NCBI GenBank assembly: GCA_016194585.1
Contig: JACQBG010000026.1
Span: forward strand, 89,098-153,097
Length of the DNA: 64,000 nucleotides
Reading direction: 5' to 3'
DNA from: Gemmatimonadota bacterium
GTDB lineage: Bacteria; Gemmatimonadota; Gemmatimonadetes; Gemmatimonadales; Gemmatimonadaceae
Translations under genes and position numbers: made by a program
The notes under the pieces: generated by a model
What the model saw: the letters and a program-made list of their open reading frames with translations, nothing else
Told to the model about the DNA's origin: nothing
The model's database searches: none
Shown here: piece by piece, positions 1 to 9,492 of the stretch
How the letters are laid out: each line of letters starts with the position of its first letter
How positions within the stretch are numbered: the first letter of the stretch is position 1

Positions 1-165
1 CGTGAAGTTCTGCATCAGCGCCACCACCTGGGGGCGCGGCGTGTCCTTGGGCAGCACCTGCAGGTTCTTCGGGGGCTCCATGCCGCGGCCGCCCTGGGCG
101 GCGAGCAACGCGGGCACGGCGATGCCCGAGAGGGCGGCGAGCGAGATCGTGCGGAGCAGGGTCAT
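1..165 (-). CDS. N-terminus of an exported c-type cytochrome-like protein (photosynthetic reaction centre cyt c subunit-like family), truncated by window edge
   Basis: Reverse strand reads MTLLRTISLAALSGIAVPALLAAQGGRGMEPPKNLQVLPKDTPRPQVVALMQNFT...: signal peptide plus the KNLQVLPKD.....V...M..F pattern that precedes CxxCH in this family; heme motif lies outside the window. Confidence 0.5.
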   Translation of the reverse strand, partial: MTLLRTISLAALSGIAVPALLAAQGGRGMEPPKNLQVLPKDTPRPQVVALMQNFT

Positions 166-345
166 GGGTGCTGGACCGTTGAGGGGGAATCCGGGCGGAT
201 CGTGACACATACAACGTGCCGATGGGCAAATATGTTCGAAGCCGGCCCCGGCCGCCTCTCCCGTGCGGTGGGTGGTGCGCCGCGCGCGGGACTGGCGCGA
301 GGCGGGCTTCGCGCCGATGATACCGGATCCACCGGAGGTATCACC

Positions 346-858
346 ATGCGCGCGTTACGCCATTCCCTGATCACCTGTTCGGCCGCCCTGCTCGTCCTGT
401 TCGCGGCGAGTCCCCGCCTGGTCGCCGCGCAGGGCCGCTCGGCGGAGGCGAAGAGCGACGCGGCCGCGATCCGGGCGGCCCGGCTCGCGCAGAACGCGGC
501 GATCGTCGCGAACAACCTGGATCAGATCGCCTCCTACTGGACCGACGACGTCACGATCACACGGGGACTTGGCGCGATCGTGCAGGGACGAGCAGCGTAC
601 CGACAGCTCTTCGTGGGCGACACCATCACCTACGAACGCACGCCCGCACGGGTCGTCGTCAGTACGGCATGGCCGCTGGCCTTCGAGACCGGGACGTGGA
701 CCGGCCGCCCCGCCAACGGCGGCAAGCCGGTCATCCGCGGCAGCTACTCGGCGCAGTGGCTCAAGCGCGATGGCCGGTGGCTGATCCACTCCGAGGTGTT
801 CGTCGCACTCGGCTGCGCGGGCGCCGGCTGCGCGTGGCCGACCACGTTCCCGAAGTAG
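346..858 (+). CDS. Secreted SnoaL/DUF4440-like (NTF2 fold) protein
   Basis: Internal ATG with RBS (ccggaggtatcacc) starts signal peptide MRALRHSLITCSAALLVLFAASPRLVAAQ; NTF2-like body (AAIRAARLAQNAAIVANNLDQIASYWTDDVTITRG). Confidence 0.7.
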   Translation: MRALRHSLITCSAALLVLFAASPRLVAAQGRSAEAKSDAAAIRAARLAQNAAIVANNLDQIASYWTDDVTITRGLGAIVQGRAAYRQLFVGDTITYERTPARVVVSTAWPLAFETGTWTGRPANGGKPVIRGSYSAQWLKRDGRWLIHSEVFVALGCAGAGCAWPTTFPK

Positions 859-873
859 CGTCGCACGAGTGGA

Positions 874-1665
874 ATGGCGCGGCACACGGACCGGAGGCAC
901 ACGATGCTGAGAGAAGCGATCCCGGTGCTGCACGTCTCGAGTTCCGTCGCGGCCGAGGAATTCTATTGCGACCGGCTCGGGTTCGAGCGGCTGTTCGCGT
1001 ACCGCCCGATCGCCGGAGATCCGGACCCCTGCTACCTGGGCGTGGCACGGGATGGAGCGGTGCTGCATCTCTCGTCGTTCGGCGGTGACGGCGTCGCAGG
1101 GAACGTGGTGTTCGTACGCGTCGACGACGTCGATGCACTGCACGCGGAGCTGGTCGCGGCGGGCGTCGCCATCGACACGCCGCCCGTGGACCAGTCGTGG
1201 GGCAACCGCGAGATGTACGTGCGTGACGCCGACCGGAACAGCATCCGCTTCACGCGTCCGTCGGATGACGAGCCCTTGCGGCGGCTCCGCTTCCGCGTAG
1301 TCGCCGGAGAGTGGGCGGTGGTCCGCCTCGGCGCGGACGACGCCGTGCCGACATGGGCGCTCGCCGGCGACCGGTTCTGCTCGGTCACGCGCACCGACGA
1401 CGAACTCTCCGTGGTCTGTCCCGCGGCGGTGGTGCCGGCGGACGCACGCGCCGAACGCGGATGGGCCGCGATCGCGCTCGCCGGCCCGTTCCCGTTCGAG
1501 ATGGTCGGCGTGCTCGCGTCGTGCGCGCAGCCGCTCGCCGAGGTGGGGGTGAGCATCTTCGTGTCGAGCACGTTCGACACGGACTGGCTGCTCGTGAAGC
1601 ACGCGCAGCTCGACGCGGCGGTGGTGGCGCTCACGCGCGCCGGGCACGAGCCGGTGGCGGACTAG
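874..1665 (+). CDS. Glyoxalase/bleomycin-resistance (VOC) domain fused to a C-terminal ACT-like domain
   Basis: IPVLHVSSSVAAEEFYCDRLGFERLFAY...GNREMYVRDADRNSIRF (VOC) followed by GWAAIALAGPFPFEMVGVLASCAQPLAEVGVSIFVSSTFDTDWLLVKHAQLDAAVVAL (ACT). ATG at 904 is an alternative start. Confidence 0.75.
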   Translation: MARHTDRRHTMLREAIPVLHVSSSVAAEEFYCDRLGFERLFAYRPIAGDPDPCYLGVARDGAVLHLSSFGGDGVAGNVVFVRVDDVDALHAELVAAGVAIDTPPVDQSWGNREMYVRDADRNSIRFTRPSDDEPLRRLRFRVVAGEWAVVRLGADDAVPTWALAGDRFCSVTRTDDELSVVCPAAVVPADARAERGWAAIALAGPFPFEMVGVLASCAQPLAEVGVSIFVSSTFDTDWLLVKHAQLDAAVVALTRAGHEPVAD

Positions 1666-1698
1666 CGCCGCCGCCGCCGACCGCCTAAATCGCTTCCC

Positions 1699-1983
1699 AT
1701 GCCGATCACCCGTCTCAACGAGTTCCACGCACACCCCGGGAAGGAGGCGGAGCTGCGCGCCTTCCTGCAGTCGATCATCGTGCTGATCGAGGATGCGCCG
1801 GGATGCGTCTCGGTCACGTTGCTTGCCGGCCACGACGACCCGACGCGGTTCGCCATCGTCGAGGAGTGGATCGACGTCGCGGCGCATCAAGCGGCGGCGG
1901 GGCGCATCCCGCCGGAGTTGCTCGCCGAGTTCCGTCCGCTCGTCGCCGAGCCGCCGAAGGGTGCGTACTACCAGGCGATCTGA
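1699..1983 (+). CDS. Antibiotic biosynthesis monooxygenase (ABM) domain protein
   Basis: 95-aa ABM-like ORF (EFHAHPGKEAELRAFLQSIIVLIEDAPGCVSVTLLAGHDDPTRFAIVEEWID). Confidence 0.7.
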   Translation: MPITRLNEFHAHPGKEAELRAFLQSIIVLIEDAPGCVSVTLLAGHDDPTRFAIVEEWIDVAAHQAAAGRIPPELLAEFRPLVAEPPKGAYYQAI

Positions 1984-1997
1984 GCCGCCGTCCCGCC

Positions 1998-2513
1998 TCA
2001 GTCGCGGTAAAAGGTCACCACGGTCTCGTCGAACAGGCGCCGCTCCGTGCCCTTCGGCAGTTCGTGCGTGAGGGCGTGCTCCACGACCAGCACCCGCGAG
2101 AACCGCCGGTCGCGCCAGCTCGCGATCACGTGGTCGAGCATCCGTGAGCAATAAGGCGGGTCGGCGAAGGCGATGTCGTACCGTCCGGGCTCCAGCGTCG
2201 CGGCGAAGGGCACGGCGTCCTTCTTGAACACGCGCGTCTTCTCCTTCAGCCGGAAGAGCCCGATGTTCGCCTTGAGCGCGTGGAGGCTCGACGGCCGCGT
2301 CTCGACGAAGTCGCACGTGCGCGCGCCGCGCGAGATGGCCTCGATGCCGAGCGCGCCGGTGCCCGCGAAGAGGTCGATGACGCGCGCGTCCTTCACGTCG
2401 CCGGCCACGAGGTCGAGCATCGCCGCCCGCACATGCTCGGCCGTGGGGCGCACGCGGAAATCCTTGGGCGAGGTGAGGTCGCGCCCCGCGAACTTGCCGC
2501 CGACGATCCTCAC
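1998..2513 (-). CDS. rsmD: 16S rRNA (guanine(966)-N(2))-methyltransferase RsmD
   Basis: MRIVGGKFAGRDL...RPTAEHVRAAMLDL...DLFAGTGALGIEAISRGA...DIAFADPPY; GTG start overlaps upstream stop (GTGA). Confidence 0.9.
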   Translation of the reverse strand: MRIVGGKFAGRDLTSPKDFRVRPTAEHVRAAMLDLVAGDVKDARVIDLFAGTGALGIEAISRGARTCDFVETRPSSLHALKANIGLFRLKEKTRVFKKDAVPFAATLEPGRYDIAFADPPYCSRMLDHVIASWRDRRFSRVLVVEHALTHELPKGTERRLFDETVVTFYRD

Positions 2514-4855
2514 CGGCCGGCCGCCCGAGCCGGCATGGCCAATGCGCGCGAGCGCTGGGCGAGCAGCGCGGCATCGCGCGGGAACCGCTTCAGCGCATTG
2601 TCCGCGAGGGCCAGCGCCGCCTCGCGGCGCCCGGACCAGATCTCCACGTCGATGAGCGCCGAGTAGCCGTCGACGTAATCGGGAGCGCGAGAGACAAGCC
2701 CCGTGAGGATCGTGCGCGCCTCGTCGAACTGCCGGTCCCAGGAATAGGTGCGGCCCAGCAGTGCCCGTGCGTCGTGATAGTTCGGCGCGTCGCGCAGCAA
2801 CTTGCGGGCGATGACGCGTGCCGTGGCGTAGTCTTTGGCGAGCGCCTTTGTGCGCGCGATCGCGAACAGTTCTTCCGGATTCTTGCCGGCGAGCCCGAGC
2901 GTGGCGAACGCGCTGTCGGCCGCCTTGGCGGCGCGCAGCTCGTCGGCATCGGCCGCGCTCACCGGATAGATGTGATCGCCGCCCGTGACGAAACGACTGA
3001 GTTGCTTCGCGCGGTCGAGCTCCGCGCGGAGCGAGTCGAACCGCGTGCCGTCGTGGATGGGCTGCAACGTGAAGCCGTCGCCCACCGTGAACAGCTGGTC
3101 GCCGGAGAGCAGCGTGGTGCCGTCGAGATACTCGTCGAGCTGGTTCTTCACGCGCATGAGGGCGAGCGACCGAGTGTTGCGGAACCGCGCCACCGTGTCG
3201 AGACCCGTGCCGAGCCAAGGGACCGTGTCGGGGAAGCTCATGCCGTAGCGGTCGTGCAGCAGCGCGATGATGCTCGGCGTCACGTCGAGGTGCGTCGACA
3301 CCGACGAGAAACGCGCTGGCGCCTTGAGCAGCGGCGACCAGATCAGGAAGGGCACGCGATAGCGGTCGGCCCGCTCGAGCGGCGGGATGGGGATCAGCCG
3401 GTGGTCGCCCGTGATGACGAAGATCGTGCGGCCGTAGTCGGCGCGCTTCGCGTACTCCTGGAGGAAGTACCGGATCGCGTCATCGGTGTAGAGCAGGGTC
3501 TCGAAGACGCCGCCATACGTGCGGTACTCCTCGCGCCGGTCGGCGGGGAGCGACGCGAGGCGCTGCGAGAACCGCTGCTGGTACGTGGCGGTGTTCGGCG
3601 GGATGAACGGTTCGTGCGTCGTGATGGTGAGGAACACGTCGAGCCGCGGCTTCACGCCGGCAGGGCCGTACGAGGCCAGGGCGCGCCGGAACAACTCACG
3701 GTCGCCATAACCCCAGCTGAAGCCTTTCTCACCCGGCTGCTGCTCGTAGCCCGCGCCGAAGCGCCGCTGGTCGATGAAGCTGTCGACCTGCTGGCGCTCC
3801 ATGAACACGTCGATCATGTCGAAGTGTCCGTCGGTGCCCGTGAAGTAATTCGTGGCGTAGCCACGCTGGCGCAGCAGGCTGATGAGACTCAGGTGCGGCG
3901 GCATCTGCGCGCCGAGCTCCATGAACCCGCCCTCGGCATGCGGCAGCGAGGCGAGGAGCGCCGGGAAGATGCCGAACGTCCGGCCGCTGGTGCTGAGGAA
4001 ATCGTCCCAGTAGAGGCTGCGCCTCTCGAGCGAGTCGAGGAACGGCGTGAAGCCGCCGTAGTGCGCGCCTTCGCCGACGAAGTCCCGTCCGAGGCCCTCG
4101 ACGACGATGATGACGATGTTGGGGGGCTGTTGCGCCGTTTCGAAGCGCGGGCCCAGCACGTCGTCGTACGTCGCACGATGCAACAGCGGGTAGCGGGCGA
4201 AGGACGCGCCAGCGGCCGGCGCGCTCGCCGTGAAGTGACGCGCCGTCTGCTCCGCGAAATACACGCTCTTGTTCTCGGCGAGGAAGAACAACGCGTCGGA
4301 CGAATACCCTCCCGCCCGTACGCCGAGCGCGCCCGGGATGCCCAGCGAGAGGAGCGACGCCGCGAAGAACCCTCCGGTGGCTTTCGGCGCGAGGCGCCAA
4401 CGGGCCGCGAATCCGCTGACGATCCAGGTCAAGACGCCGAAGAGCAGATACGGCACGACCATCGACGCGCCGACCCCCTTCGACGACATCGTCGTCTGAC
4501 GGATGTCGCTCCACGAATAGCCGAAGAGGTCGGCGCCAAGCGGAACGAAGGTCGTCGCGAAATATTGGACGAGCATCACGGACGCCACCACCGCGACGAC
4601 GAGCGCGGCGCGATGGGCCGCGCGCGCGACCGCCGGGTGCCACTGGCCGATGGCGAGCACCGGCAGGGCGAGGACGGCGGCGAGCCAGAGTACGAGTTCG
4701 AGATCGCCGCGCAGGCCGCCCGCGAGCGCACCGACCGCGCCGTCCGGCAGCACGTGCGCGTGCCGCACGATGAAGAACTCGTACACGCGCATCAGCAGCA
4801 GCACCGGCACGAGCGAAAGGCTGATGCCGGCGAACGCCGCGGCGTTCTCGTGCAA
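2510..4855 (-). CDS. LTA synthase-like sulfatase (alkaline phosphatase superfamily) with N-terminal TM segments and C-terminal TPR-like region
   Basis: NIVIIVVEGLGRDFVG...FLSTSGRTFGIFPALLASLP...NYFTGTDGHFDM...FVITGDHR; C-terminal TPR-like helices (KDYATARVIARKLLRDAPNYHDARALLGRTYSWDRQFDEAR); TTG start. Confidence 0.85.
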   Translation of the reverse strand: MHENAAAFAGISLSLVPVLLLMRVYEFFIVRHAHVLPDGAVGALAGGLRGDLELVLWLAAVLALPVLAIGQWHPAVARAAHRAALVVAVVASVMLVQYFATTFVPLGADLFGYSWSDIRQTTMSSKGVGASMVVPYLLFGVLTWIVSGFAARWRLAPKATGGFFAASLLSLGIPGALGVRAGGYSSDALFFLAENKSVYFAEQTARHFTASAPAAGASFARYPLLHRATYDDVLGPRFETAQQPPNIVIIVVEGLGRDFVGEGAHYGGFTPFLDSLERRSLYWDDFLSTSGRTFGIFPALLASLPHAEGGFMELGAQMPPHLSLISLLRQRGYATNYFTGTDGHFDMIDVFMERQQVDSFIDQRRFGAGYEQQPGEKGFSWGYGDRELFRRALASYGPAGVKPRLDVFLTITTHEPFIPPNTATYQQRFSQRLASLPADRREEYRTYGGVFETLLYTDDAIRYFLQEYAKRADYGRTIFVITGDHRLIPIPPLERADRYRVPFLIWSPLLKAPARFSSVSTHLDVTPSIIALLHDRYGMSFPDTVPWLGTGLDTVARFRNTRSLALMRVKNQLDEYLDGTTLLSGDQLFTVGDGFTLQPIHDGTRFDSLRAELDRAKQLSRFVTGGDHIYPVSAADADELRAAKAADSAFATLGLAGKNPEELFAIARTKALAKDYATARVIARKLLRDAPNYHDARALLGRTYSWDRQFDEARTILTGLVSRAPDYVDGYSALIDVEIWSGRREAALALADNALKRFPRDAALLAQRSRALAMPARAAGR

Positions 4856-4890
4856 GCGGAGTCGCGAGTCCGACGGGGCGGCGGGAGCGG

Positions 4891-5727
4891 TCAGAAGGTC
4901 ACCTTCAGCCCGATCGCCGCCGTCCAGCTGTTGCGCTTCCTGCCGGAGTCGAGTTCCTCGCTGTCGTAGCCGAGGGTCCAGATGCCGAGCACGCCCTTGG
5001 TGATGTCGCCGGAGCCCTGCAGCGCGGCGCTGAATGCCTGGGTGCGCGAGAGCGTGAGGGAGTCGGGCGTCACGACGTCGGTCGGCGAACTACCGAAGCC
5101 GACGCGCGCGCCCACATAGTGGTCACCGTCCTCGAAGTACCGGCGCGCCGTGAGGCTCGCCGAGGCCGACGTGCCGTTGTCCTTCGGGCGCACGAACGGG
5201 CGGAGCGAGAACCAGTAATCACCGACGTACTTGCCGACGGCACCCGTGAGGAGCGTCACCGGTGAGCCATTGAAGCGGAGTTGGCGATAGCCAGCCGACG
5301 CTTCCCAGGCGCCCGGAAGGCTCGCGAAGAGCTCCGCGCCGGATCGCCATTCGGGGAAGATGCTCGACCCGCTGTAGCCGACGTTGAGGTACGCGTACAT
5401 GTCCTTCGTGAGCCGCGGATACGCGTCGACCTCGAGCTGCCCGCCGCCGGAGGCGAAGCGGTTGGCGTAGTTCACGCGGGCGATGATCGAGCCCGCCGTC
5501 GTGCGGCGTCCGATCGAGATGTCGGCGAGCTGCCACGCGTCGATGTCGCCGTTGAAGGACTGGTAGCTGTAGTCCGCGGAGACGAACGTGGCGGGTTTGA
5601 CGTCCTTTCGCGTCTCCGTCACGTCCTGCGCGTGGAGCGCGAGCGGACACGATGCGACGAGCGCGGCGGCGAGGATCCGCCGGCGACAGAGACTCAGCGT
5701 CGAGAGAGGCATGCAAGGTCCGGTCAC
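4891..5727 (-). CDS. YaiO family outer-membrane beta-barrel protein
   Basis: Signal peptide; alternating beta-barrel strands ending in aromatic (GLKVTF); YaiO pattern SYQSFNGDIDAWQLADISIGRRTTAGSIIARVNYANRF. Confidence 0.75.
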   Translation of the reverse strand: MTGPCMPLSTLSLCRRRILAAALVASCPLALHAQDVTETRKDVKPATFVSADYSYQSFNGDIDAWQLADISIGRRTTAGSIIARVNYANRFASGGGQLEVDAYPRLTKDMYAYLNVGYSGSSIFPEWRSGAELFASLPGAWEASAGYRQLRFNGSPVTLLTGAVGKYVGDYWFSLRPFVRPKDNGTSASASLTARRYFEDGDHYVGARVGFGSSPTDVVTPDSLTLSRTQAFSAALQGSGDITKGVLGIWTLGYDSEELDSGRKRNSWTAAIGLKVTF

Positions 5728-5753
5728 GGGACGGCCGTCAGGGAAGGTGCCGT

Positions 5754-5759
5754 ATTATA
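5754..5759 (-). promoter_or_regulatory. Candidate -10 element (TATAAT) for the yaiO-sulfatase-rsmD operon
   Basis: Reverse strand ccatccTATATAATacgg about 27 bp upstream of the start codon; no clear -35. Confidence 0.45.
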
Positions 5760-6077
5760 TAGGATGGGTCCGCCTCCGAGGCGAGACGGTCCGAGCGCTG
5801 ATGCGCCGTACGGACACCGCCCGGTGGTCCGGCTGACATCAGTGGACTGCAACACGTCGATAGGCGGCAGTACGAGGCCGGGCTGAAGGAATCGCGGTGT
5901 TCAGAGTCAGTAGACTGCGCAAATGACGCCGGTGCCGGGTCACCCGGATAACGGTTGCTCCCGGGCATCGCCCCCCGAGCGCCATCCAAGCGCAGCGGTC
6001 AGATTCAGAGGGTTCCACCCGGCCGCCGACGGTCGGACTGCGCGTGACCCGATCCACTTCCCGTCAGGAGATCGACG

Positions 6078-8255
6078 ATGACGACAGTCTTCCGCGGTGC
6101 GCGCGCCCGAGGCGCCGCACTCGCAATCGCCACCTTGTTCACCGCCGCGTGCGTCGCGAGCACGACACCCGCCGCGGCGCCCGCGCCGAGCGCCGCCGCG
6201 ACGGCGAACGCCGCGCCGATCACCGTCTCGCCGTCGTCGCCGATCAAGGAGTTCGGCACGATGTGGACGTTCGACGCGCCGCCGCTCCAGTACTGGAAGG
6301 CGCGCTACGGCTTCGACGCGACGCCGGAGTTCCTCGACCATCTGCGTCTCTCCGCGGTGCGCATCCCGGGATGCTCGGCGTCGATCGTCTCCGCCGACGG
6401 GCTCGTGATGACGAACCATCACTGCGCGCGCTCGTGCACCACCGAGGTCTCGCCGAAGGATTCGAACTACATCGAGACCGGGTTCGTCGCCGGCACGGCC
6501 GCCGACGAGAAGAAGTGCCGCAACATGGTCGCCGACCAGTTGCAGTCCATCGAGGACGTGACGGCCACCATCCAGAAGGCGATCACGGCCGCGACGCCGG
6601 CCGAGCAGGCGGCGCAGCGGAGCGCGGAGATCGGGCGCGTGCAGCAGGCATGCGCCAAGGAAACGGGGCTGCAGTGCCAGGTGGTGACGCTGTATCAGGG
6701 CGGCCGCTACTCGCTGTACCGGTTCAAGCGCTACACCGACCTGCGCCTCGTGATGGCGCCCGAAGGGAACATCGCCTTCTACGGCGGCGATCCCGACAAC
6801 TTCACGTATCCACGCTACGACCTCGACCTCACGCTCGTGCGCATCTACGACAACGGGCAGCCGCTGAAGGCGTCGCACTATCTCAAGTGGAGCGCGGGCG
6901 GCGCCGGCGAGGACGAACTCGTGTTCGTGGTCGGCAACCCGGGCACGACGGGGCGCCTGAACACGCTCGCGCAGATGGCGTTCCTCCGCGACGTGCAGTA
7001 TCCGAACCAGCTCGACCAGCTCAAGCGGCAGAACGCCGTGCTGAAGGAGCTCTCGGCGAAGGGTGATGCCGACACGAAGAAGCGGTATCAGGACGTGATC
7101 TTCGGCTACGAGAATTCGATCAAGGCCATCACGGGGTATCGCTCGGGGCTGCTCGACTCGTCGATCATGGCGCGCAAGGCGGCGTTCGAGCGCGACTTCC
7201 GCGCCCGCACCAACGCGAACGCCGACAGCCGGGCCAAGTTCGGCGGCGCGTGGGATGCGATCGCGGCGGCCAACGCGGAGCGTGCTTCGTTCGCGACGGC
7301 GGCGCGGTTCCAGGCGCCGACGGGATCGACGGTGCTGACGCTCGCCCTGAACCTCGTGCGCGTCGCAATGGAAGAGCCGAAGCCCGACTCGCTGCGCTAC
7401 GCGCCGTTCCGCGCGCCGAACGCGCTCGCCGGCACGAAGGCCGCGATCGGACGCGAGATCCCGCTCGACCTCGCGCAGGAGCGTGGTTTCCTCGCCACGC
7501 AGTGGGAGGCCGCGCTGGCCGCGCTCGGTCCGGACGATCCGTTCCTCAAGGCCGCGCTGAACGGCCGCAAGCCGGCCGACGCGGTGGCCGCGCTCTACGC
7601 CGGCACGAAGATGACCGACGCGGCGGCGCGGAAGGCGCTGCTCGACGGCGGGCTCACCGCGATCAACGCCAGCACTGACCCGATGATCATCCTCGCCCGC
7701 GTGCTCGAGCCGTTGCAGCGCGCGCACGCGCTCCGCACGGCCGCGCTCACGGCGACGCTCGCGAACAACGCCGAGAAGCTCGGCCAGGCGATCTACGCGG
7801 CGTACGGCACGATGCTGCCGCCCGACGCGACGTTCACGCTGCGCATCACCGACGGCGTCGTGAAGGGCTACCCGATGAACGGCACGGTGGCGCCGTACAA
7901 GACGTCGTTCTACGGGCTCTACGCACGGGCCGCGGAGTTCGACGGCAAGGAGCCGTTCGCGCTGCCGCGGAGCTGGATCGCCGGGCGCGACCGTCTCGAC
8001 ATGTCGACGCCGCTCGATTTCGTGAGCACCAACGATATCATCGGCGGCAACTCGGGGAGCCCGGTGGTGAACCGCCGTGGCGAGGTGGTGGGGCTGATCT
8101 TCGACGGCAACATCGAGTCGCTGCCGAACAACTTCATCTTCACCGATGACGTGGCGCGGTCGGTGGCCGTGCACTCGCGGGCGATCCCGGTGGCGTTGCG
8201 GACGATCTACAACGCGGGACGCATCGCCGACGAGCTGGAAGGGAAGAAGCCGTAG
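6078..8255 (+). CDS. S46 family dipeptidyl-peptidase (DPP7/DPP11 family), exported
   Basis: VMTNHHC (His), GGNSGSPVVN (Ser nucleophile), FDGNIESLPNNF signature; signal peptide. Confidence 0.93.
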   Translation: MTTVFRGARARGAALAIATLFTAACVASTTPAAAPAPSAAATANAAPITVSPSSPIKEFGTMWTFDAPPLQYWKARYGFDATPEFLDHLRLSAVRIPGCSASIVSADGLVMTNHHCARSCTTEVSPKDSNYIETGFVAGTAADEKKCRNMVADQLQSIEDVTATIQKAITAATPAEQAAQRSAEIGRVQQACAKETGLQCQVVTLYQGGRYSLYRFKRYTDLRLVMAPEGNIAFYGGDPDNFTYPRYDLDLTLVRIYDNGQPLKASHYLKWSAGGAGEDELVFVVGNPGTTGRLNTLAQMAFLRDVQYPNQLDQLKRQNAVLKELSAKGDADTKKRYQDVIFGYENSIKAITGYRSGLLDSSIMARKAAFERDFRARTNANADSRAKFGGAWDAIAAANAERASFATAARFQAPTGSTVLTLALNLVRVAMEEPKPDSLRYAPFRAPNALAGTKAAIGREIPLDLAQERGFLATQWEAALAALGPDDPFLKAALNGRKPADAVAALYAGTKMTDAAARKALLDGGLTAINASTDPMIILARVLEPLQRAHALRTAALTATLANNAEKLGQAIYAAYGTMLPPDATFTLRITDGVVKGYPMNGTVAPYKTSFYGLYARAAEFDGKEPFALPRSWIAGRDRLDMSTPLDFVSTNDIIGGNSGSPVVNRRGEVVGLIFDGNIESLPNNFIFTDDVARSVAVHSRAIPVALRTIYNAGRIADELEGKKP

Positions 8256-8307
8256 CGTCGACGGAGTGATGCAACGGCAGGCGACGGCCCGGGATCCGGG
8301 TCGTCAG

Positions 8308-8339
8308 GGCGCCCGTCGCGGGACACCGCGGCGGGCGCC
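8308..8339 (+). terminator. Strong GC hairpin after the S46 peptidase gene (possible terminator, no U-tract)
   Basis: GGCGCCCGtCGCGG-GACA-CCGCGgCGGGCGCC. Confidence 0.35.
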
Positions 8340-8460
8340 GTCGCGTCGGTGGCACGGTAGGTGACGTGCGAAGGGAAATCGGCGCGCGTAGATTCTCGTG
8401 AACGCCGCCACGTTGGCCAACCTTCCGCCGCCTGTTCGCGCCCCCCGCACGACGCCCCCC

Positions 8461-8979
8461 ATGATCCGATCCGCCACCGTCGCCGATGCCGACGCCATCG
8501 CGCGCATCTACAACCATTATGTGACGGACACGATCGTCACCTTCGAGGAGACGCCGCTCCCGGCGGACGAGATGGCGCGACGCATCGGCCTCACGCTCGG
8601 CGGATCGTGGCCGTGGTTCGTGCTCGAGGATGACGGGCGCGTGCAGGGCTACGCCTACGCGTCGCCGTGGAAGAGCCGTATCGGCTATCGGTTCACGCTC
8701 GAGAGCACGGTGTATCTCGACCCGGCGTCGACCGGGCGCGGCTTCGGCTCGGAGCTCTACACGGCCCTCTTCGCCGACATCGCGACGCGCGAAGTGCACG
8801 CCGTGGTCGGCGGGATCGCCTTGCCCAACGAGGCGAGTGTGCGGCTCCACGAGCGGTTCGGGATGACGAAGGTCGCGCACTTCCCCGAGGTCGGGCTCAA
8901 GTTCGGCCGGTGGATCGACGTCGGCTACTGGCAGCGCACGATGACCTGGACGACCACTGACGGCGCGATTCTCGCATGA
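8461..8979 (+). CDS. GNAT N-acetyltransferase, phosphinothricin acetyltransferase-like
   Basis: MIRSATVADADAIARIYNHYVTDTIVTFEETPL...VYLDPASTGRGFGSELYTALF. Confidence 0.85.
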   Translation: MIRSATVADADAIARIYNHYVTDTIVTFEETPLPADEMARRIGLTLGGSWPWFVLEDDGRVQGYAYASPWKSRIGYRFTLESTVYLDPASTGRGFGSELYTALFADIATREVHAVVGGIALPNEASVRLHERFGMTKVAHFPEVGLKFGRWIDVGYWQRTMTWTTTDGAILA

Positions 8980-9485
8980 TCGTCATCGAGACGGAGCGCC
9001 TCGCGCTGCGCGAGCTCGAGCCGGCCGACGCGCCGTTCATCTTCGAGCTGGTGAACGACCCCGACTGGCTGACGTTCATCGGCGACCGTGGCGTCCACTC
9101 GCTCGACGACGCGCTCGCCTACATCGAGAAGGGGCCGCGCGCGATGTACGCGCAGCGCGGGCACGGGCTCTGGCTCGTCGAGCGCAAGGCTGACGGCGCG
9201 GCGATGGGCATGTGCGGCCTCCTCAAGCGCGACACGCTCGACGACGTCGACATCGGCTACGCGATGCTCCCCGCGTTCCGCGGGCAGGGGTACATCGCCG
9301 AGGCGGTCGCGGCGACGCTCGCGCACGGACATGGCGCGCTCGGGTTGCGCCGCATCGTCGCCATAACGGTGCCCGAGAACGTCGCGTCGGCGCGGGTGCT
9401 GACGCGCGCGGGGATGCGGCTCGAACGCACTCTCGAGGCGCCGCCCGGCGGGCGGGAGCTGAACCTGTATGCGGTCGAGGGGTAG
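8976..9485 (+). CDS. GNAT N-acetyltransferase, RimJ/RimL-like
   Basis: IETERLALRELEPADAPFIFELVNDPDWLTFIGDRGV...GYAMLPAFRGQGYIAEA; ATGA overlap with previous gene. Confidence 0.85.
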   Translation: MIVIETERLALRELEPADAPFIFELVNDPDWLTFIGDRGVHSLDDALAYIEKGPRAMYAQRGHGLWLVERKADGAAMGMCGLLKRDTLDDVDIGYAMLPAFRGQGYIAEAVAATLAHGHGALGLRRIVAITVPENVASARVLTRAGMRLERTLEAPPGGRELNLYAVEG

Positions 9486-9492
9486 CTTCCGC

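Noticed and set aside
355-2574. Long minus-strand ORF (739 aa) antisense to several genes
   Set aside because: Arg/His/Val-rich shadow translation of GC-rich coding DNA; overlaps genuine DUF4440, VOC-ACT, ABM and rsmD genes
2774-4969. Long plus-strand ORF antisense to the sulfatase
   Set aside because: Compositional antisense artefact (Arg/Glu/Val-rich, no domain pattern)
5940-8174. 744-aa ORF antisense to the S46 peptidase
   Set aside because: Shadow ORF; the S46 reading frame on the opposite strand is unambiguous
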